Below are positions 17,109-25,229 of a DNA stretch of 44,907 nucleotides, piece after piece. Positions within the stretch are counted from its first letter, which is position 1; each line of letters starts with the position of its first letter. Source of the stretch: Clostridia bacterium (GTDB lineage: Bacteria; Bacillota; Clostridia; Oscillospirales; Acutalibacteraceae). The position numbers and the translations under genes are program-made. The notes below the pieces were generated by a model. It was not told the origin of the DNA. It saw only the letters and a program-made list of their open reading frames with translations, and searched no databases. The stretch is taken from assembly GCA_024404095.1 (NCBI GenBank), contig JAKSQO010000024.1, positions 1-44,907 on the forward strand. Reading direction: 5' to 3'.

Positions 17109-17189
17109 ATGGTTATTTTCAGAGGTCTTGTCTGGTGCGTATGGGCATTCTGTGAATTGATACGCAACGGTATTATAAATATGTTTTAA
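17109..17189 (+). CDS. 26-residue hydrophobic mini-protein
   Basis: A short ORF, ATG at 17109 to TAA at 17187-17189, encoding MVIFRGLVWCVWAFCELIRN plus GIINMF. GAGGAGG lies 5-11 bases before the ATG, a better SD than many real genes have. It follows the PHP gene by 11 bases and is followed at once by the terminator, so it would be the last cistron of that operon. The peptide is Trp/Cys/Phe-rich and could form a short membrane or amphipathic helix. I know no family for it. Confidence 0.45.
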   Translation: MVIFRGLVWCVWAFCELIRNGIINMF

Positions 17190-17194
17190 AATTA

Positions 17195-17227
17195 GGGAGC
17201 CGTCATCATTGACGGTTCCTGCTTTTT
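17195..17227 (+). terminator. Terminator of the FHA-PHP operon
   Basis: GGGAGCCGTCA pairs with TGACGGTTCCT, including G-U pairs, and is followed by GCTTTTTG. Confidence 0.8.
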
Positions 17228-17242
17228 GTCCGAAAATAACTA

Positions 17243-17270
17243 TTGTATTTTTTATCTGTTGTGATATAAT
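17243..17270 (+). promoter_or_regulatory. Promoter of the acyl-CoA synthetase gene
   Basis: TTGTAT (17243-17248), a 16-bp spacer and TATAAT (17265-17270), 34 bp before the ATG. Confidence 0.65.
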
Positions 17271-17304
17271 TATTTAAATAACATCCGAAAGGAGTTCATA
17301 TAGT

Positions 17305-18948
17305 ATGAAAACAAAGGTACAGTATAGAAATTTTGCTTCTTTCCCCGAGATTGATACCGTCAAGGACATTGTGCTTTACGGACATGAGCACGGTCAGGAT
17401 AAGAAGCAATTTATGTTTTATAACTTCGCGGGTGAGGTTGAGTCAAAGACATTTAATCAGGTTTTTCACGACCTGACAGGTCTTGGTCAGTATCTCTATA
17501 AAAAGGGAATGAAGGGAAAGAAAGTAGCTATTCTCAGCGAGAACAGCTATTACTGGATTGCCTGCTATTACTCAATTATCACAGGTAATATGACTGCGAT
17601 TCCGCTTGACCCGAAGCTTCCGTTTGAAGAGCTTACCGAGCTTATGGTCAGAAGTAAGTGTGATGCAATCTACTACGCTGAGGAATTTGAGGGCGCAGTT
17701 GAGATGATGAAAAAATCTGAGGGCGTTGTTCTTCAGGAATATATCAAGATTGAGGACTTTGATTCTGTAATTGAAGAGGGTCACGAGGATCTTAAGAACG
17801 GTGCGATGAACTATCTTGATGATGAAGTTCGCCCCGGGGATCTTGCGTTTATCGTATTCACTTCGGGCACAACAGGCAAGAGCAAGGGTGTTATGCTCTC
17901 ACAGAAGAATGTTGCTTCCGTTACCTGCTCATGCTGCCGAAACCTTACAGGCGGTCACGCAATCGGTTTCCTTCCGCTTCATCATTGTCTTTGCTGGGTT
18001 GGTGCTTTGTTCTCAAGCTGTCTTCTTTCCGAGTGGGGCTTTGTGTGCCGTTCCCTCAAGGACATTCAGCATGATATGGCTACATATCATCCGCAGAATT
18101 TCTCCGCTGTTCCGCTTGCGGTTGAAACAATTTATAAAAAAGTCTGGTATACAGCTAAAAAGACAGGCAGAGAAGAAAAACTCAAAAAGGGTCTTAAGCT
18201 CAGCGCGTTTCTAATGAAATTCGGTATTGATATCAGAAGGAAGCTCTTTAAGCAGGTTATTGATAATCTCGGCGGTGAGCTGGAGCTGATTATCTGCGGC
18301 GGTGCATATCTTGATGAGAAATACGAAAAAGGTATGTATGACCTCGGTATTCAGATTATCAACGGATACGGTATAACAGAGTGTTCTCCGACCGTTACCT
18401 GCAACTCACTTGATAACTTCAAGTTCGGCAGCGCAGGCCGTCCGATTGACTGTAATGAGATTAAAATCAATGATCCCGACGAGGACGGTGTCGGCGAAAT
18501 ATATGTACGCGGTTCAAATGTTATGATGGGTTACTACGATGACCCGAAGGCAACCCAAGAAGCTTTTAACGACGGCTGGTTCAAGACAGGTGACTACGGT
18601 TACATTGACGAGGACGGTTTTCTCTTCTTCCGTGGAAGAAAGAAAAATCTTATCGTTCTTTCAAACGGCAAGAATGTTTCACCCGAGGAGATTGAGGATA
18701 AGCTCTCAACTATTGACTATGTTAAGGAAGTTGTTGTATATGAAGAAAACAACTTTATTACGGCAGAGTTCTGGCTTGATACACTCGCTGTTCCCGATGC
18801 TAAGGAAAGAATCAAGGCCGATGTAAATGAGATAAACAAGAAAATGCCGATGTATAAGCAGGTTGCAAGGGTAAAGACCCGAGATACCGAGTTCCCGAAA
18901 ACAACGACGCTTAAGATTCTCAGAAATTACGATAAAAAGCAGAAATAA
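17305..18948 (+). CDS. AMP-forming acyl-CoA synthetase-like ligase
   Basis: A 547-residue ANL-superfamily enzyme that activates a carboxylic acid through an acyl-adenylate. The P-loop-like A3 motif is FTSGTTGKSKGVMLS (about residues 190-204). A5 is GYGITECSPT, A7 is FKTGDYGYIDEDG, and the hinge A8 is RGRKKNLIVLSNGKNVSPEE. The catalytic lysine lies in the C-terminal PKTTTLKILR. There is no signal peptide. The overall sequence is closest to long-chain fatty-acid-CoA ligases, but chain length cannot be read. It is monocistronic with its own promoter and a terminator at 18953. Confidence 0.88.
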   Translation: MKTKVQYRNFASFPEIDTVKDIVLYGHEHGQDKKQFMFYNFAGEVESKTFNQVFHDLTGLGQYLYKKGMKGKKVAILSENSYYWIACYYSIITGNMTAIPLDPKLPFEELTELMVRSKCDAIYYAEEFEGAVEMMKKSEGVVLQEYIKIEDFDSVIEEGHEDLKNGAMNYLDDEVRPGDLAFIVFTSGTTGKSKGVMLSQKNVASVTCSCCRNLTGGHAIGFLPLHHCLCWVGALFSSCLLSEWGFVCRSLKDIQHDMATYHPQNFSAVPLAVETIYKKVWYTAKKTGREEKLKKGLKLSAFLMKFGIDIRRKLFKQVIDNLGGELELIICGGAYLDEKYEKGMYDLGIQIINGYGITECSPTVTCNSLDNFKFGSAGRPIDCNEIKINDPDEDGVGEIYVRGSNVMMGYYDDPKATQEAFNDGWFKTGDYGYIDEDGFLFFRGRKKNLIVLSNGKNVSPEEIEDKLSTIDYVKEVVVYEENNFITAEFWLDTLAVPDAKERIKADVNEINKKMPMYKQVARVKTRDTEFPKTTTLKILRNYDKKQK

Positions 18949-18952
18949 TAGA

Positions 18953-18981
18953 AAATGAGTCCGATTTTGGACTCATTTTTC
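18953..18981 (+). terminator. Intrinsic terminator
   Basis: AAAATGAGTCC pairs with GGACTCATTTT, followed by further T residues, directly after the acyl-CoA synthetase gene. Confidence 0.85.
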
Positions 18982-19121
18982 GTTTTTATAATTATATTTT
19001 TGATATCTACTGCGAGTTGAGCAGAATAATTAACAGTAGAACGGCTTTTGACGGTTGTAGAGTGATTTTTATCAGCTTCTTTGTTAGAATAAAACCGAAA
19101 ATTCAACGGAGGTGTTATGAA

Positions 19122-19793
19122 ATGAAGAGGACAAAAATTGAGGACAGAAAGCTGCCATCCTATACACGCGGAGAAGAAGTATTCAATATGGTGACGCATA
19201 TTACAGGCGGTGCATTTGCGATAGCGGCGCTGATACTGTGTATTATATTTTCTGTTTCTCACAAAAATTATGCAGGACTTGCAGGCGGAATAATTTACGG
19301 ACTGATGATGATATTTGTTTACACAATTTCAAGTGTATATCACGGACTCAAGCCGAAAAGAGCAAAAAAGGTTTTACAGGTGCTTGACCACTGCTCCATA
19401 TATGCAATGATAGCGGGAACGTATATGCCGATTCTGTTTACGGGGATTTACAGCTACAGTAAAAAGCTGTTTTTAATTCTTATAGCTGTTCTTACAATCG
19501 GAACAGCTCTCGGTGTGACATTTACTGCTATTGACTTTCACCGATACGCTGTAATTGCGATGGGCGGCTATTTTGTGATCGGATGGAGCATTATTTTTGC
19601 TTACAGACAGTTGCTCGACGCGTTTCCGCACGAGTTTATGTTCTGGCTTCTTTCGGGCGGAATAGTTTATACCCTCGGAATGATTTTCTTTACAATAGGA
19701 ATAAAGAAAAGATATTTTCACAGTATTTTCCATATTTTTATTGTTGCGGGAAGTATATTGCAGTTTGTAGGCATATTCAAATTTTGTATATAA
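19122..19793 (+). CDS. Hemolysin III/TrhA-family membrane protein
   Basis: A 223-residue seven-helix membrane protein of the HlyIII/PAQR-like family. The conserved motifs are NMVTHITGGAFAI near the N-terminus, SSVYHGL and LDHCSIYAMIAGTYMP in the middle, and the late FHSIFHIF. The histidines of these motifs are the family's likely metal ligands. Bacterial members such as TrhA affect membrane fluidity and lipid homeostasis; the haemolysin name is historic. I chose the ATG at 19122 because GGAGGTG precedes it; the nearer ATG at 19117 is followed by an in-frame stop. Confidence 0.87.
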   Translation: MKRTKIEDRKLPSYTRGEEVFNMVTHITGGAFAIAALILCIIFSVSHKNYAGLAGGIIYGLMMIFVYTISSVYHGLKPKRAKKVLQVLDHCSIYAMIAGTYMPILFTGIYSYSKKLFLILIAVLTIGTALGVTFTAIDFHRYAVIAMGGYFVIGWSIIFAYRQLLDAFPHEFMFWLLSGGIVYTLGMIFFTIGIKKRYFHSIFHIFIVAGSILQFVGIFKFCI

Positions 19794-19812
19794 AAATTTT
19801 GAAAACATAATA
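19786..19812 (+). promoter_or_regulatory. Possible forespore-type promoter of spoIVB
   Basis: GTATA (19786-19790) and CATAATA (19806-19812) match the -35 and -10 words of forespore sigma-F/sigma-G promoters. The 15-bp gap fits sigma-F better, while the -10 word is sigma-G-like. No good sigma-A promoter is visible here. Confidence 0.3.
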
Positions 19813-19855
19813 TTTTAATTAAAACAGGTTACATTAAATCACGGAGGTGCATTTT

Positions 19856-21067
19856 ATGAAAAAGTGCATTCGTGTTTTCAGTGCAATCTGTTTTTTTCTT
19901 TCGGGAACAGTACTTATGCTTATGATGATAGGATATGTGCGTATCCCAGATGAAATGACGGTAAATGAATACGATGAAATCAATGTCGGTAAAACATATG
20001 TTTGTCAGGCATTGAGCTCAAATTCAACTGCGCTGACAAACGAAAGCTCATATATCACCTCCGTTAAGCTCTTTAATATTTTTCCTGTAAAAAACGCAAA
20101 AGTAAACGTCAGCAAGAGAAAATATGTAGTGCCGGGCGGCAATGTATTCGGAATACGCCTGTATACAAGAGGCGTCATGGTTATCCGCATAGACGAGGTA
20201 ACGACCCCGTCGGGTAACATCAGTCCGGGCAGGATTGCAGGACTGAAAGAGGGAGATATGATAATATCCGTTGACGGCGTACAGATAACACGCAACAAGG
20301 AATTATCCTCCGCATTTGCTTCAAGCAACGGGAAATGCCTGAAGCTTGTAGTTGAGCGAAACGGTGAAGAGAAAGAATTGAATTTTACGCCGGCATTATC
20401 GGATGAATCCACATATAAAGGCGGACTGTGGATTCGTGACAGCACGGCAGGTATCGGGACGGTGACCTGGTACGATCGCTCAAACGGAATCTTTGCAGGA
20501 CTTGGGCACGCGGTATGCGATGTTGATACAGGAGAAGTAATGCCTCTCTCGGGAGGCGATGCAGTCGAGGCCAAAGTGCAGGGCTGTTATAAGGGCAAAT
20601 CCGGCAGCGCCGGAGAGCTTTGCGGAATATTTTCCAGCGGAACAATAGGAAATCTGTACGTGAATTCCGATACGGGAGTATACGGTGTTATGAATTCCTG
20701 TGACGCAAAAAGCTCCGTTTTACCTGTTGCATTGCGTCAGGAGGTAAAAACGGGCGCTGTCAAGATTATTTGTACGGTTGATGAAAACGGACCGCAGTAT
20801 TACGATGCGGAAATAACAAAGATTTATAATTCAAACGCTGACAGTCAGCGTAATATGACAATAAAGATTACCGACAGCAGTCTGATTGAGAGAACAGGCG
20901 GAATAGTGCAGGGGATGAGCGGAAGCCCCATAGTACAGAACGGTATGCTTGTGGGTGCGGTAACACACGTTTTTGTTGACGATCCGACAGAGGGCTACGG
21001 TATATTTGCCGAGAATATGACAGATACTGCGAAAAAGCTTGAAAATTTCCTTCAAAAGGCGTCATAA
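19856..21067 (+). CDS. spoIVB: SpoIVB sporulation signalling peptidase
   Basis: A 403-residue S55 serine peptidase. It is exported by the forespore and triggers the SpoIVFA/SpoIVFB checkpoint that activates sigma-K. A non-cleaved-looking N-terminal membrane segment (residues about 8-27) is followed by a PDZ domain (ISPGRIAGLKEGDMIISVDG, about 120-185). The peptidase domain has the histidine in GLGHAVCDVDTG and the serine in GMSGSPIVQNG. I chose the ATG at 19856, 8 bases after GGAGG; the GTG at 19847 overlaps the SD. The adjacency to spo0A is the classical Firmicute order. Confidence 0.95.
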   Translation: MKKCIRVFSAICFFLSGTVLMLMMIGYVRIPDEMTVNEYDEINVGKTYVCQALSSNSTALTNESSYITSVKLFNIFPVKNAKVNVSKRKYVVPGGNVFGIRLYTRGVMVIRIDEVTTPSGNISPGRIAGLKEGDMIISVDGVQITRNKELSSAFASSNGKCLKLVVERNGEEKELNFTPALSDESTYKGGLWIRDSTAGIGTVTWYDRSNGIFAGLGHAVCDVDTGEVMPLSGGDAVEAKVQGCYKGKSGSAGELCGIFSSGTIGNLYVNSDTGVYGVMNSCDAKSSVLPVALRQEVKTGAVKIICTVDENGPQYYDAEITKIYNSNADSQRNMTIKITDSSLIERTGGIVQGMSGSPIVQNGMLVGAVTHVFVDDPTEGYGIFAENMTDTAKKLENFLQKAS

Positions 21068-21140
21068 ATGTGTAAAAACTGAGTTTTGTCTTTCCCGAAA
21101 GCTCAAAAATTGCTAATATTAAAAATTTTGTAAAAAAGGC

Positions 21141-21169
21141 TTGACACAATTACCAAAAAATGGTAATAT
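21141..21169 (+). promoter_or_regulatory. spo0A promoter with internal inverted repeat
   Basis: TTGACA (21141-21146), a 17-bp spacer and TAATAT (21164-21169). A perfect inverted repeat ATTACCA (21149-21155) - 5 A residues - TGGTAAT (21161-21167) fills the spacer and overlaps the -10, a good position for a repressor operator. Confidence 0.7.
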
Positions 21170-21200
21170 ATGGGTGAAAATAATTCACGGAGGAAAGACA

Positions 21201-21956
21201 ATGGAAAAAACCAAGAAAATCATGATAGCCGAAAACAATGATTTCGGTCAAAGCTGCAGCCGTGCGCTTGCTTCATACGGTTACAGCGTGACGTTAACAG
21301 AAAAGGACGGTTCACAGGTTCTTACCCGTATAAAATATGATACGCCCGATGTGCTGATAGTTGACGCTTTTATGCTTCATATTGATGCGCTCGGTGTGAT
21401 GAAAAGGTTAAATGAGATGACCGATATAAAGAAACCGATTGTAGTGGTTCTTTCAGGTGTAGACAATTCTCATTTTGAAAACGAACTGCTGTCTGGCGGT
21501 GCAGATTATTATTTCCTTAAACCCGTGGATGTTGAAATACTTGCTCAGAGAATCTCTCAGCTTACAGGCTGGAAGAAAGGAATCGGCAAGAAAGATAACA
21601 GCGAAGACCTTGAGGTCATTGTTTCTGAGATAATGCATCAGATAGGCGTTCCTGCACATATCAAAGGATATCAGTATCTCAGAGAAGCTATCATTCTATC
21701 AATAAATGACACAGAAATGATGGGTTCCGTAACAAAAATTCTATATCCGACTGTTGCGAAAACATACAAGACGACCTCTTCAAGAGTTGAACGCGCAATC
21801 CGCCACGCTATTGAGGTTGCGTGGGACAGGGGAGATGTTGATGTTCTTTCGTCTTATTTCGGCTATACAATCCAGTCCTCACGAGGTAAGCCGACAAACT
21901 CAGAGTTTATCGCAATGATAGCGGACAAACTCCGCTTACAGCTTAAAGCGTCATAA
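21201..21956 (+). CDS. spo0A: Sporulation master regulator Spo0A
   Basis: A 251-residue response regulator that commits cells to sporulation. The C-terminal DNA-binding domain is unmistakable: [33 protein letters not shown] and [17 protein letters not shown]. The receiver domain (1-120) keeps the phosphoacceptor Asp55 (VLIVDAFM) and Lys107 (FLKP). The acidic pair that normally binds Mg (ADDN in Bacillus) is Glu11-Asn12 here, the Thr switch position is Ser85, and Pro after the phosphoacceptor (IIMPH) is Leu. The start at 21201 follows GGAGG. It is transcribed from the promoter at 21141. Confidence 0.96.
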   Translation: MEKTKKIMIAENNDFGQSCSRALASYGYSVTLTEKDGSQVLTRIKYDTPDVLIVDAFMLHIDALGVMKRLNEMTDIKKPIVVVLSGVDNSHFENELLSGGADYYFLKPVDVEILAQRISQLTGWKKGIGKKDNSEDLEVIVSEIMHQIGVPAHIKGYQYLREAIILSINDTEMMGSVTKILYPTVAKTYKTTSSRVERAIRHAIEVAWDRGDVDVLSSYFGYTIQSSRGKPTNSEFIAMIADKLRLQLKAS

Positions 21957-21957
21957 A

Positions 21958-22001
21958 AAATATCCGAGGTTCACTTTTGCGAAGTGTTCCCCGGATTTTC
22001 T
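21958..22001. terminator. Bidirectional terminator between spo0A and capA-like gene
   Basis: ATCCG-GG-CACTT pairs with AAGTG-CC-CGGAT around TTGC, with A residues on the left and T residues on the right, so it can stop transcription from both sides. Confidence 0.75.
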
Positions 22002-23255
22002 TTATTTCCAGCTTGTTTCGAGCTTATCGCCGAACATCTCTTTATAGAAGTTGTCAATATAATCGTATGAGAATTTACTGCTGTTTACGCCGTGGTTGTC
22101 TGCAAGAGATTCGTCGTAATTCTTGAACGGAATAATACGAACATTGCTGAAACCGCTTGTGTAATGTGTTATTGTCGGGATAAGCTTTGCGGACTCAACT
22201 GTAACCTTACTGTTGTTGTCATAATCCTTTTTAACAACGACATCAGCAATACCGCCGAGAAGATTGTTTGTCTTATCCTGACATGAGATGAAGTTGCCGA
22301 GCGACCAGATTATGAGTGCGTTATCGCCGTCACCGTTCTGACGGTATTCAATGGGCTGAAGTACGTGAGGGCCTGTACCGATAACAATGTCTGCACCATA
22401 TTCCATCAGCTTATCCATTACTTCCTGCTGTGAGCTGTTTGGCTCTGTAATATCCTCTTCCTGCCAATGCATTGAAACACATACAACATCGGAATTTGCC
22501 TTTGCGTTGTCAATCATTTTTTTCATCAGCTCATAGTGTTCTTCTTTTGTAAATCTTTTATCATCAAGTGAAAGAAGACCTAAGTCCGAATCGGAAGCAA
22601 GTCTGAAGCCGTTAAGATACTGCGTAAATCCGACAAAGGAGAATGTGATTCCGTTGACTGATTTTGTCTGAGGCTTGAGCATTGCTTCACGGCTCTCATA
22701 AAGACCTGTAAGAAGTACATTTTTTGACTTAATATATTCGAGGTTGCGTCTTGCGCCTTTCTCACCCTGGTCAAGAACGTGGTTGGTTGCCTGATTAAAT
22801 ACGTTGAAGCCTAAGCCTTTCATCTCACCGAGAAGCTCGGTAGGAGAGTTGAAGCAGGGGAATGTTGACGGCTCTCTTTCGGGATCAATAAGTGTTTCCT
22901 GATTTATAAATGCAATATCCGAAAGGCTGATAATTTCCTTAACCTGTTCATAAGCGTATGAGAAATCATATCCGTCACCGTCAGCTCTGTTATGAGCCTG
23001 ATTATAAATACTGCGGTGAATAAGATTGTCACCTGCGCACATCAGACGTGCTGTTGTTGTGCCCGTAGGTTTTGACTCCGTTGCGTCCGCTGCAACTGTT
23101 TTTTCAGGGTGGCTGTCCTTGTACTGAACCCCGTTTTTCATTCGTGAACGGTCAACGACAATAAGAATTGAGCTGACAATAATCGCGAGACAGAGGATAC
23201 AGTCAACGATTATCAGCGCGGTTTTACTTTTTGACCACTTGTGAATATCTTTCAT
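22002..23255 (-). CDS. CapA/PgsA-like metallophosphatase-fold protein
   Basis: A 417-residue protein anchored by an N-terminal membrane segment (ALIIVDCILCLAIIVSSILIVV, residues 13-34), with the domain outside. The CapA family motifs are LMCAGDNLIH (about 87-96), DIAFINQETLI, NQATNHVLDQGEKG, SMHWQEED, IGTGPHVLQPIE and WSLGNF. CapA-type proteins take part in poly-gamma-glutamate capsule formation, but many stand-alone members of unknown role exist, and no capBC genes are here. It has a sigma-A promoter at 23296 and the bidirectional terminator at 21958. Confidence 0.88.
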   Translation of the reverse strand: MKDIHKWSKSKTALIIVDCILCLAIIVSSILIVVDRSRMKNGVQYKDSHPEKTVAADATESKPTGTTTARLMCAGDNLIHRSIYNQAHNRADGDGYDFSYAYEQVKEIISLSDIAFINQETLIDPEREPSTFPCFNSPTELLGEMKGLGFNVFNQATNHVLDQGEKGARRNLEYIKSKNVLLTGLYESREAMLKPQTKSVNGITFSFVGFTQYLNGFRLASDSDLGLLSLDDKRFTKEEHYELMKKMIDNAKANSDVVCVSMHWQEEDITEPNSSQQEVMDKLMEYGADIVIGTGPHVLQPIEYRQNGDGDNALIIWSLGNFISCQDKTNNLLGGIADVVVKKDYDNNSKVTVESAKLIPTITHYTSGFSNVRIIPFKNYDESLADNHGVNSSKFSYDYIDNFYKEMFGDKLETSWK

Positions 23256-23295
23256 TTTTATACATCTCCGTAATCACAGAATTACATTATTTCTA

Positions 23296-23324
23296 ATTCT
23301 ATCACAAATACAATTCTTTTGCAA
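23296..23324 (-). promoter_or_regulatory. Promoter of the CapA-like gene
   Basis: On the minus strand, TTGCAA (23324-23319), a 17-bp spacer and TAGAAT (23301-23296). It overlaps the 3' end of the DUF975-like gene. Confidence 0.65.
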
Positions 23325-24084
23325 TAACCGAACACCCTTGTTTGTAGTTTGGGTGAAAAAATATTGCAGGAAAAACAAGCAGATAGGTAAAAAATACAGG
23401 AGTATATTTTAATTTGAATTTCACAATGCGAAAAAGCTGACCCTCTGACAGATTTTTGCTTTGTTTAACCGCTTGAACAACTCTGAGCTTAGGATTGTCT
23501 GCCATCAGATACGGAGCAAGAAAATATCGCTGAATGATAATAAACCTGAATGCAAGACCAATCAGCAGAAAAATCGTACCGCCTGCGGTAAGTGAGATAA
23601 AGAGATACAATTCAATCCCGCCGTAAAATGAAATCAAAACAACAGATACAAACATCAGAATTGCGGGTGAGAGCAGTACAACCGTCCATATAAGCTTCAA
23701 TAAAAATATCAGCGAACTGAGTCTGAACGCTTTGAATGAGCGTGACGGCTTGAACCAGAAACGCAGACGCTTGCCGCATTGCTGTTTCCTTGTTAACCTG
23801 CCCGAATACCACGCTTTTTCTCCGATTGAAGCTGTGCTGAGCAGAATGAACTGAGCCAAACACAGCAGTATCATTAAGAATATAAACACCGCAGGAAAAA
23901 GTAACGGACTGATTGAAAATGTTTTTTCTCTCAGCTCCGTATAATCTGCAAGCTTTATCGCAGAAAATGGAATTATCGTCAATAAAGCAGAGCAGAAAAA
24001 AGTGAAAGCAACAATGCTGATTGATTTCAGATATGTTCCTTGGTTTAGCTGTCTGCTTGTTTTCCGAATAGCTTTATCTGTCAT
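23302..24084 (-). CDS. DUF975-like polytopic membrane protein
   Basis: A 260-residue membrane protein with about five hydrophobic segments (for example ISIVAFTFFCSALLTIIPF, LLFPAVFIFLMILLCLAQFI and LLSPAILMFVSVVLISFYG). The C-terminal region YFLAPYLMADNPKLRVVQAV with KQSKNLSEGQ resembles the DUF975 signature (APY..ADNP...A...S). No enzymatic motif is seen and the family function is unknown. The SD is GAGGTGATG. The gene lies between the TSCPD and CapA-like genes, each with its own promoter, so no functional link is implied. Confidence 0.6.
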   Translation of the reverse strand: MTDKAIRKTSRQLNQGTYLKSISIVAFTFFCSALLTIIPFSAIKLADYTELREKTFSISPLLFPAVFIFLMILLCLAQFILLSTASIGEKAWYSGRLTRKQQCGKRLRFWFKPSRSFKAFRLSSLIFLLKLIWTVVLLSPAILMFVSVVLISFYGGIELYLFISLTAGGTIFLLIGLAFRFIIIQRYFLAPYLMADNPKLRVVQAVKQSKNLSEGQLFRIVKFKLKYTPVFFTYLLVFPAIFFHPNYKQGCSVIAKELYL

Positions 24085-24132
24085 CAGACATCACCTCAAT
24101 AGTAATTTTTGACAGAAAAACCATTCTTATTC

Positions 24133-24164
24133 AAAAAAGAAAACGGCAGTAAAACTACCGCCGT
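24133..24164 (-). terminator. Terminator of the TSCPD gene
   Basis: On the minus strand ACGGCGGT pairs with ACTGCCGT around a 6-base loop, with one G-U pair, followed by TTTTC and TTTTTT. Confidence 0.75.
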
Positions 24165-24181
24165 CAGTTATTAAGCTGAAT

Positions 24182-24433
24182 TTACTCAGCGTTGTATGCC
24201 TCAACTACTGCCTTAGCAAGCTGGTCGGGACATGATGTGTTCTTGAAGCCGCAGGTCATACCGCTGAGCTTGTTTGAAATCTCTTCAACGCTCATTCCCT
24301 CAACGAGAGTTGCAATACCCTTAAGGTTGCCGTTGCATCCGCCTGTGAACTTTACGTTTGAAACAATGCCGTCCTCAATATCAAACTGAATTGCTCTTGA
24401 ACAGGTACCTGTTGTCTTATATGTGTAAGTCAT
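24182..24433 (-). CDS. TSCPD-domain small protein (TIGR03905-like)
   Basis: An 83-residue protein of the TIGR03905 type: a stand-alone TSCPD domain like that at the C-terminus of some ribonucleotide reductases. The signature TSCPDQLAKAV is near residue 67, and Cys residues at TGTCSRAIQF, GGCNGN and MTCGF are in the usual places and probably bind a metal. The function is not established; a redox or nucleotide-reduction link is only suggested by the domain. The SD GGAGGT is strong. It is monocistronic, with a promoter at 24463 and a terminator at 24133. Confidence 0.9.
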   Translation of the reverse strand: MTYTYKTTGTCSRAIQFDIEDGIVSNVKFTGGCNGNLKGIATLVEGMSVEEISNKLSGMTCGFKNTSCPDQLAKAVVEAYNAE

Positions 24434-24462
24434 TTTAAATTACCTCCGAAAACATTTTCCTT

Positions 24463-24491
24463 ATGATAATTCAAAACAAACAATTTGTCAA
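24463..24491 (-). promoter_or_regulatory. Sigma-A promoter of the TSCPD gene
   Basis: On the minus strand, TTGACA (24491-24486), a 17-bp spacer and TATCAT (24468-24463). Confidence 0.8.
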
Positions 24492-24865
24492 GTCATAATA
24501 TATAGCAATGCAAGCATAAGCATCCTGTCACCGCCGTCACTTGATAAAACAAGCAGAAGAGCCATAAGCAGAAGCATATCTCCGTCACCGCTCTTGCTGT
24601 TATTACCGCTGAATCCGAGCAGATTCTTTATCGGACAGGCTCCCTTGCAGAACGGTGTTTCCTGCTTTTGAGTCCACGGGTTTCTGTGACCGAAAATCTC
24701 GTTGGGCGGCGGATACTTCGGGGGCTGAAATTGCGCCTCAACCGGCGGAGGTGTTACCGGCTGTTCGGGAACGCGCTGAGGTGTTGCCCTCTGATGAAGC
24801 TCACGGGCAAACCTTATCGCCTGAGCCTGCATCATATCAAATTCATTCTGCGGAATATCAATCAT
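24488..24865 (-). CDS. Unknown protein, third gene of the 25431-24488 operon
   Basis: A 125-residue protein with no family I recognise. The N-terminus (1-27) is helical and Met/Gln-rich, followed by a proline-rich middle (PVTPPPVEAQFQPPKYPPP, about 37-56) and a CKGACPIKN cysteine pair near 75. The C-terminus has two leucine-rich hydrophobic stretches, MLLLMALLLVLSS and MLMLALLYIM, separated by an acidic DGGD turn; the first is preceded by GDGD. This acidic-leucine-acidic-leucine tail could be a hairpin in the membrane. It overlaps the upstream gene by 8 bases, so the two are translationally coupled. Confidence 0.68.
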   Translation of the reverse strand: MIDIPQNEFDMMQAQAIRFARELHQRATPQRVPEQPVTPPPVEAQFQPPKYPPPNEIFGHRNPWTQKQETPFCKGACPIKNLLGFSGNNSKSGDGDMLLLMALLLVLSSDGGDRMLMLALLYIMT

Positions 24866-25229
24866 CTCGGTTCGTTAAGTTGGTTATTAACGGCAAAACC
24901 TCAAGCATTTTCAGTATCTGTATCGCTTCATCAGCTTTTTTCTGCCTGTATGGACTGAGATTTGGCTTCAATGCCTCGATCAGCCTGCATCTTTTACCGC
25001 CGTCAGAATTCATTGCGGACATAATGCTTCCGAGCTTTGAAAACATTTCGGGGTCAATTTTACCAAAGTCAAATCCACCCATCGGCGGAGGAGGTGGCGG
25101 AGCATTGTTGCTGTTTGGCGGTGACGAAGAATCAAATCCGCCTGACCCGAAAAGTGCGTCGGCGGTATCCTTGAGCGCCTTGATATCATCGGGTGTCAGG
25201 GAGGCAAGAATATCATTTATGCTGTCCAT
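24858..25229 (-). CDS. Unknown polyproline protein, second gene of the operon
   Basis: A 123-residue soluble protein of unknown function. It starts MDSINDILASLTPDDIKALKDTA in two pieces of helix, then has a flexible Ser/Asn/Pro stretch with six consecutive prolines (NAPPPPPPMGG, near residue 45). A helical C-terminal half follows (EMFSKLGSIMSAMN and RLIEALKPNLSPYRQKKADE). Six prolines in a row should stall ribosomes without modified EF-P; the YfmF/YfmH EF-P modification pair is encoded at 8323-10864. It overlaps the genes before and after it, so the three products probably act together. Confidence 0.7.
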   Translation of the reverse strand: MDSINDILASLTPDDIKALKDTADALFGSGGFDSSSPPNSNNAPPPPPPMGGFDFGKIDPEMFSKLGSIMSAMNSDGGKRCRLIEALKPNLSPYRQKKADEAIQILKMLEVLPLITNLTNRDD

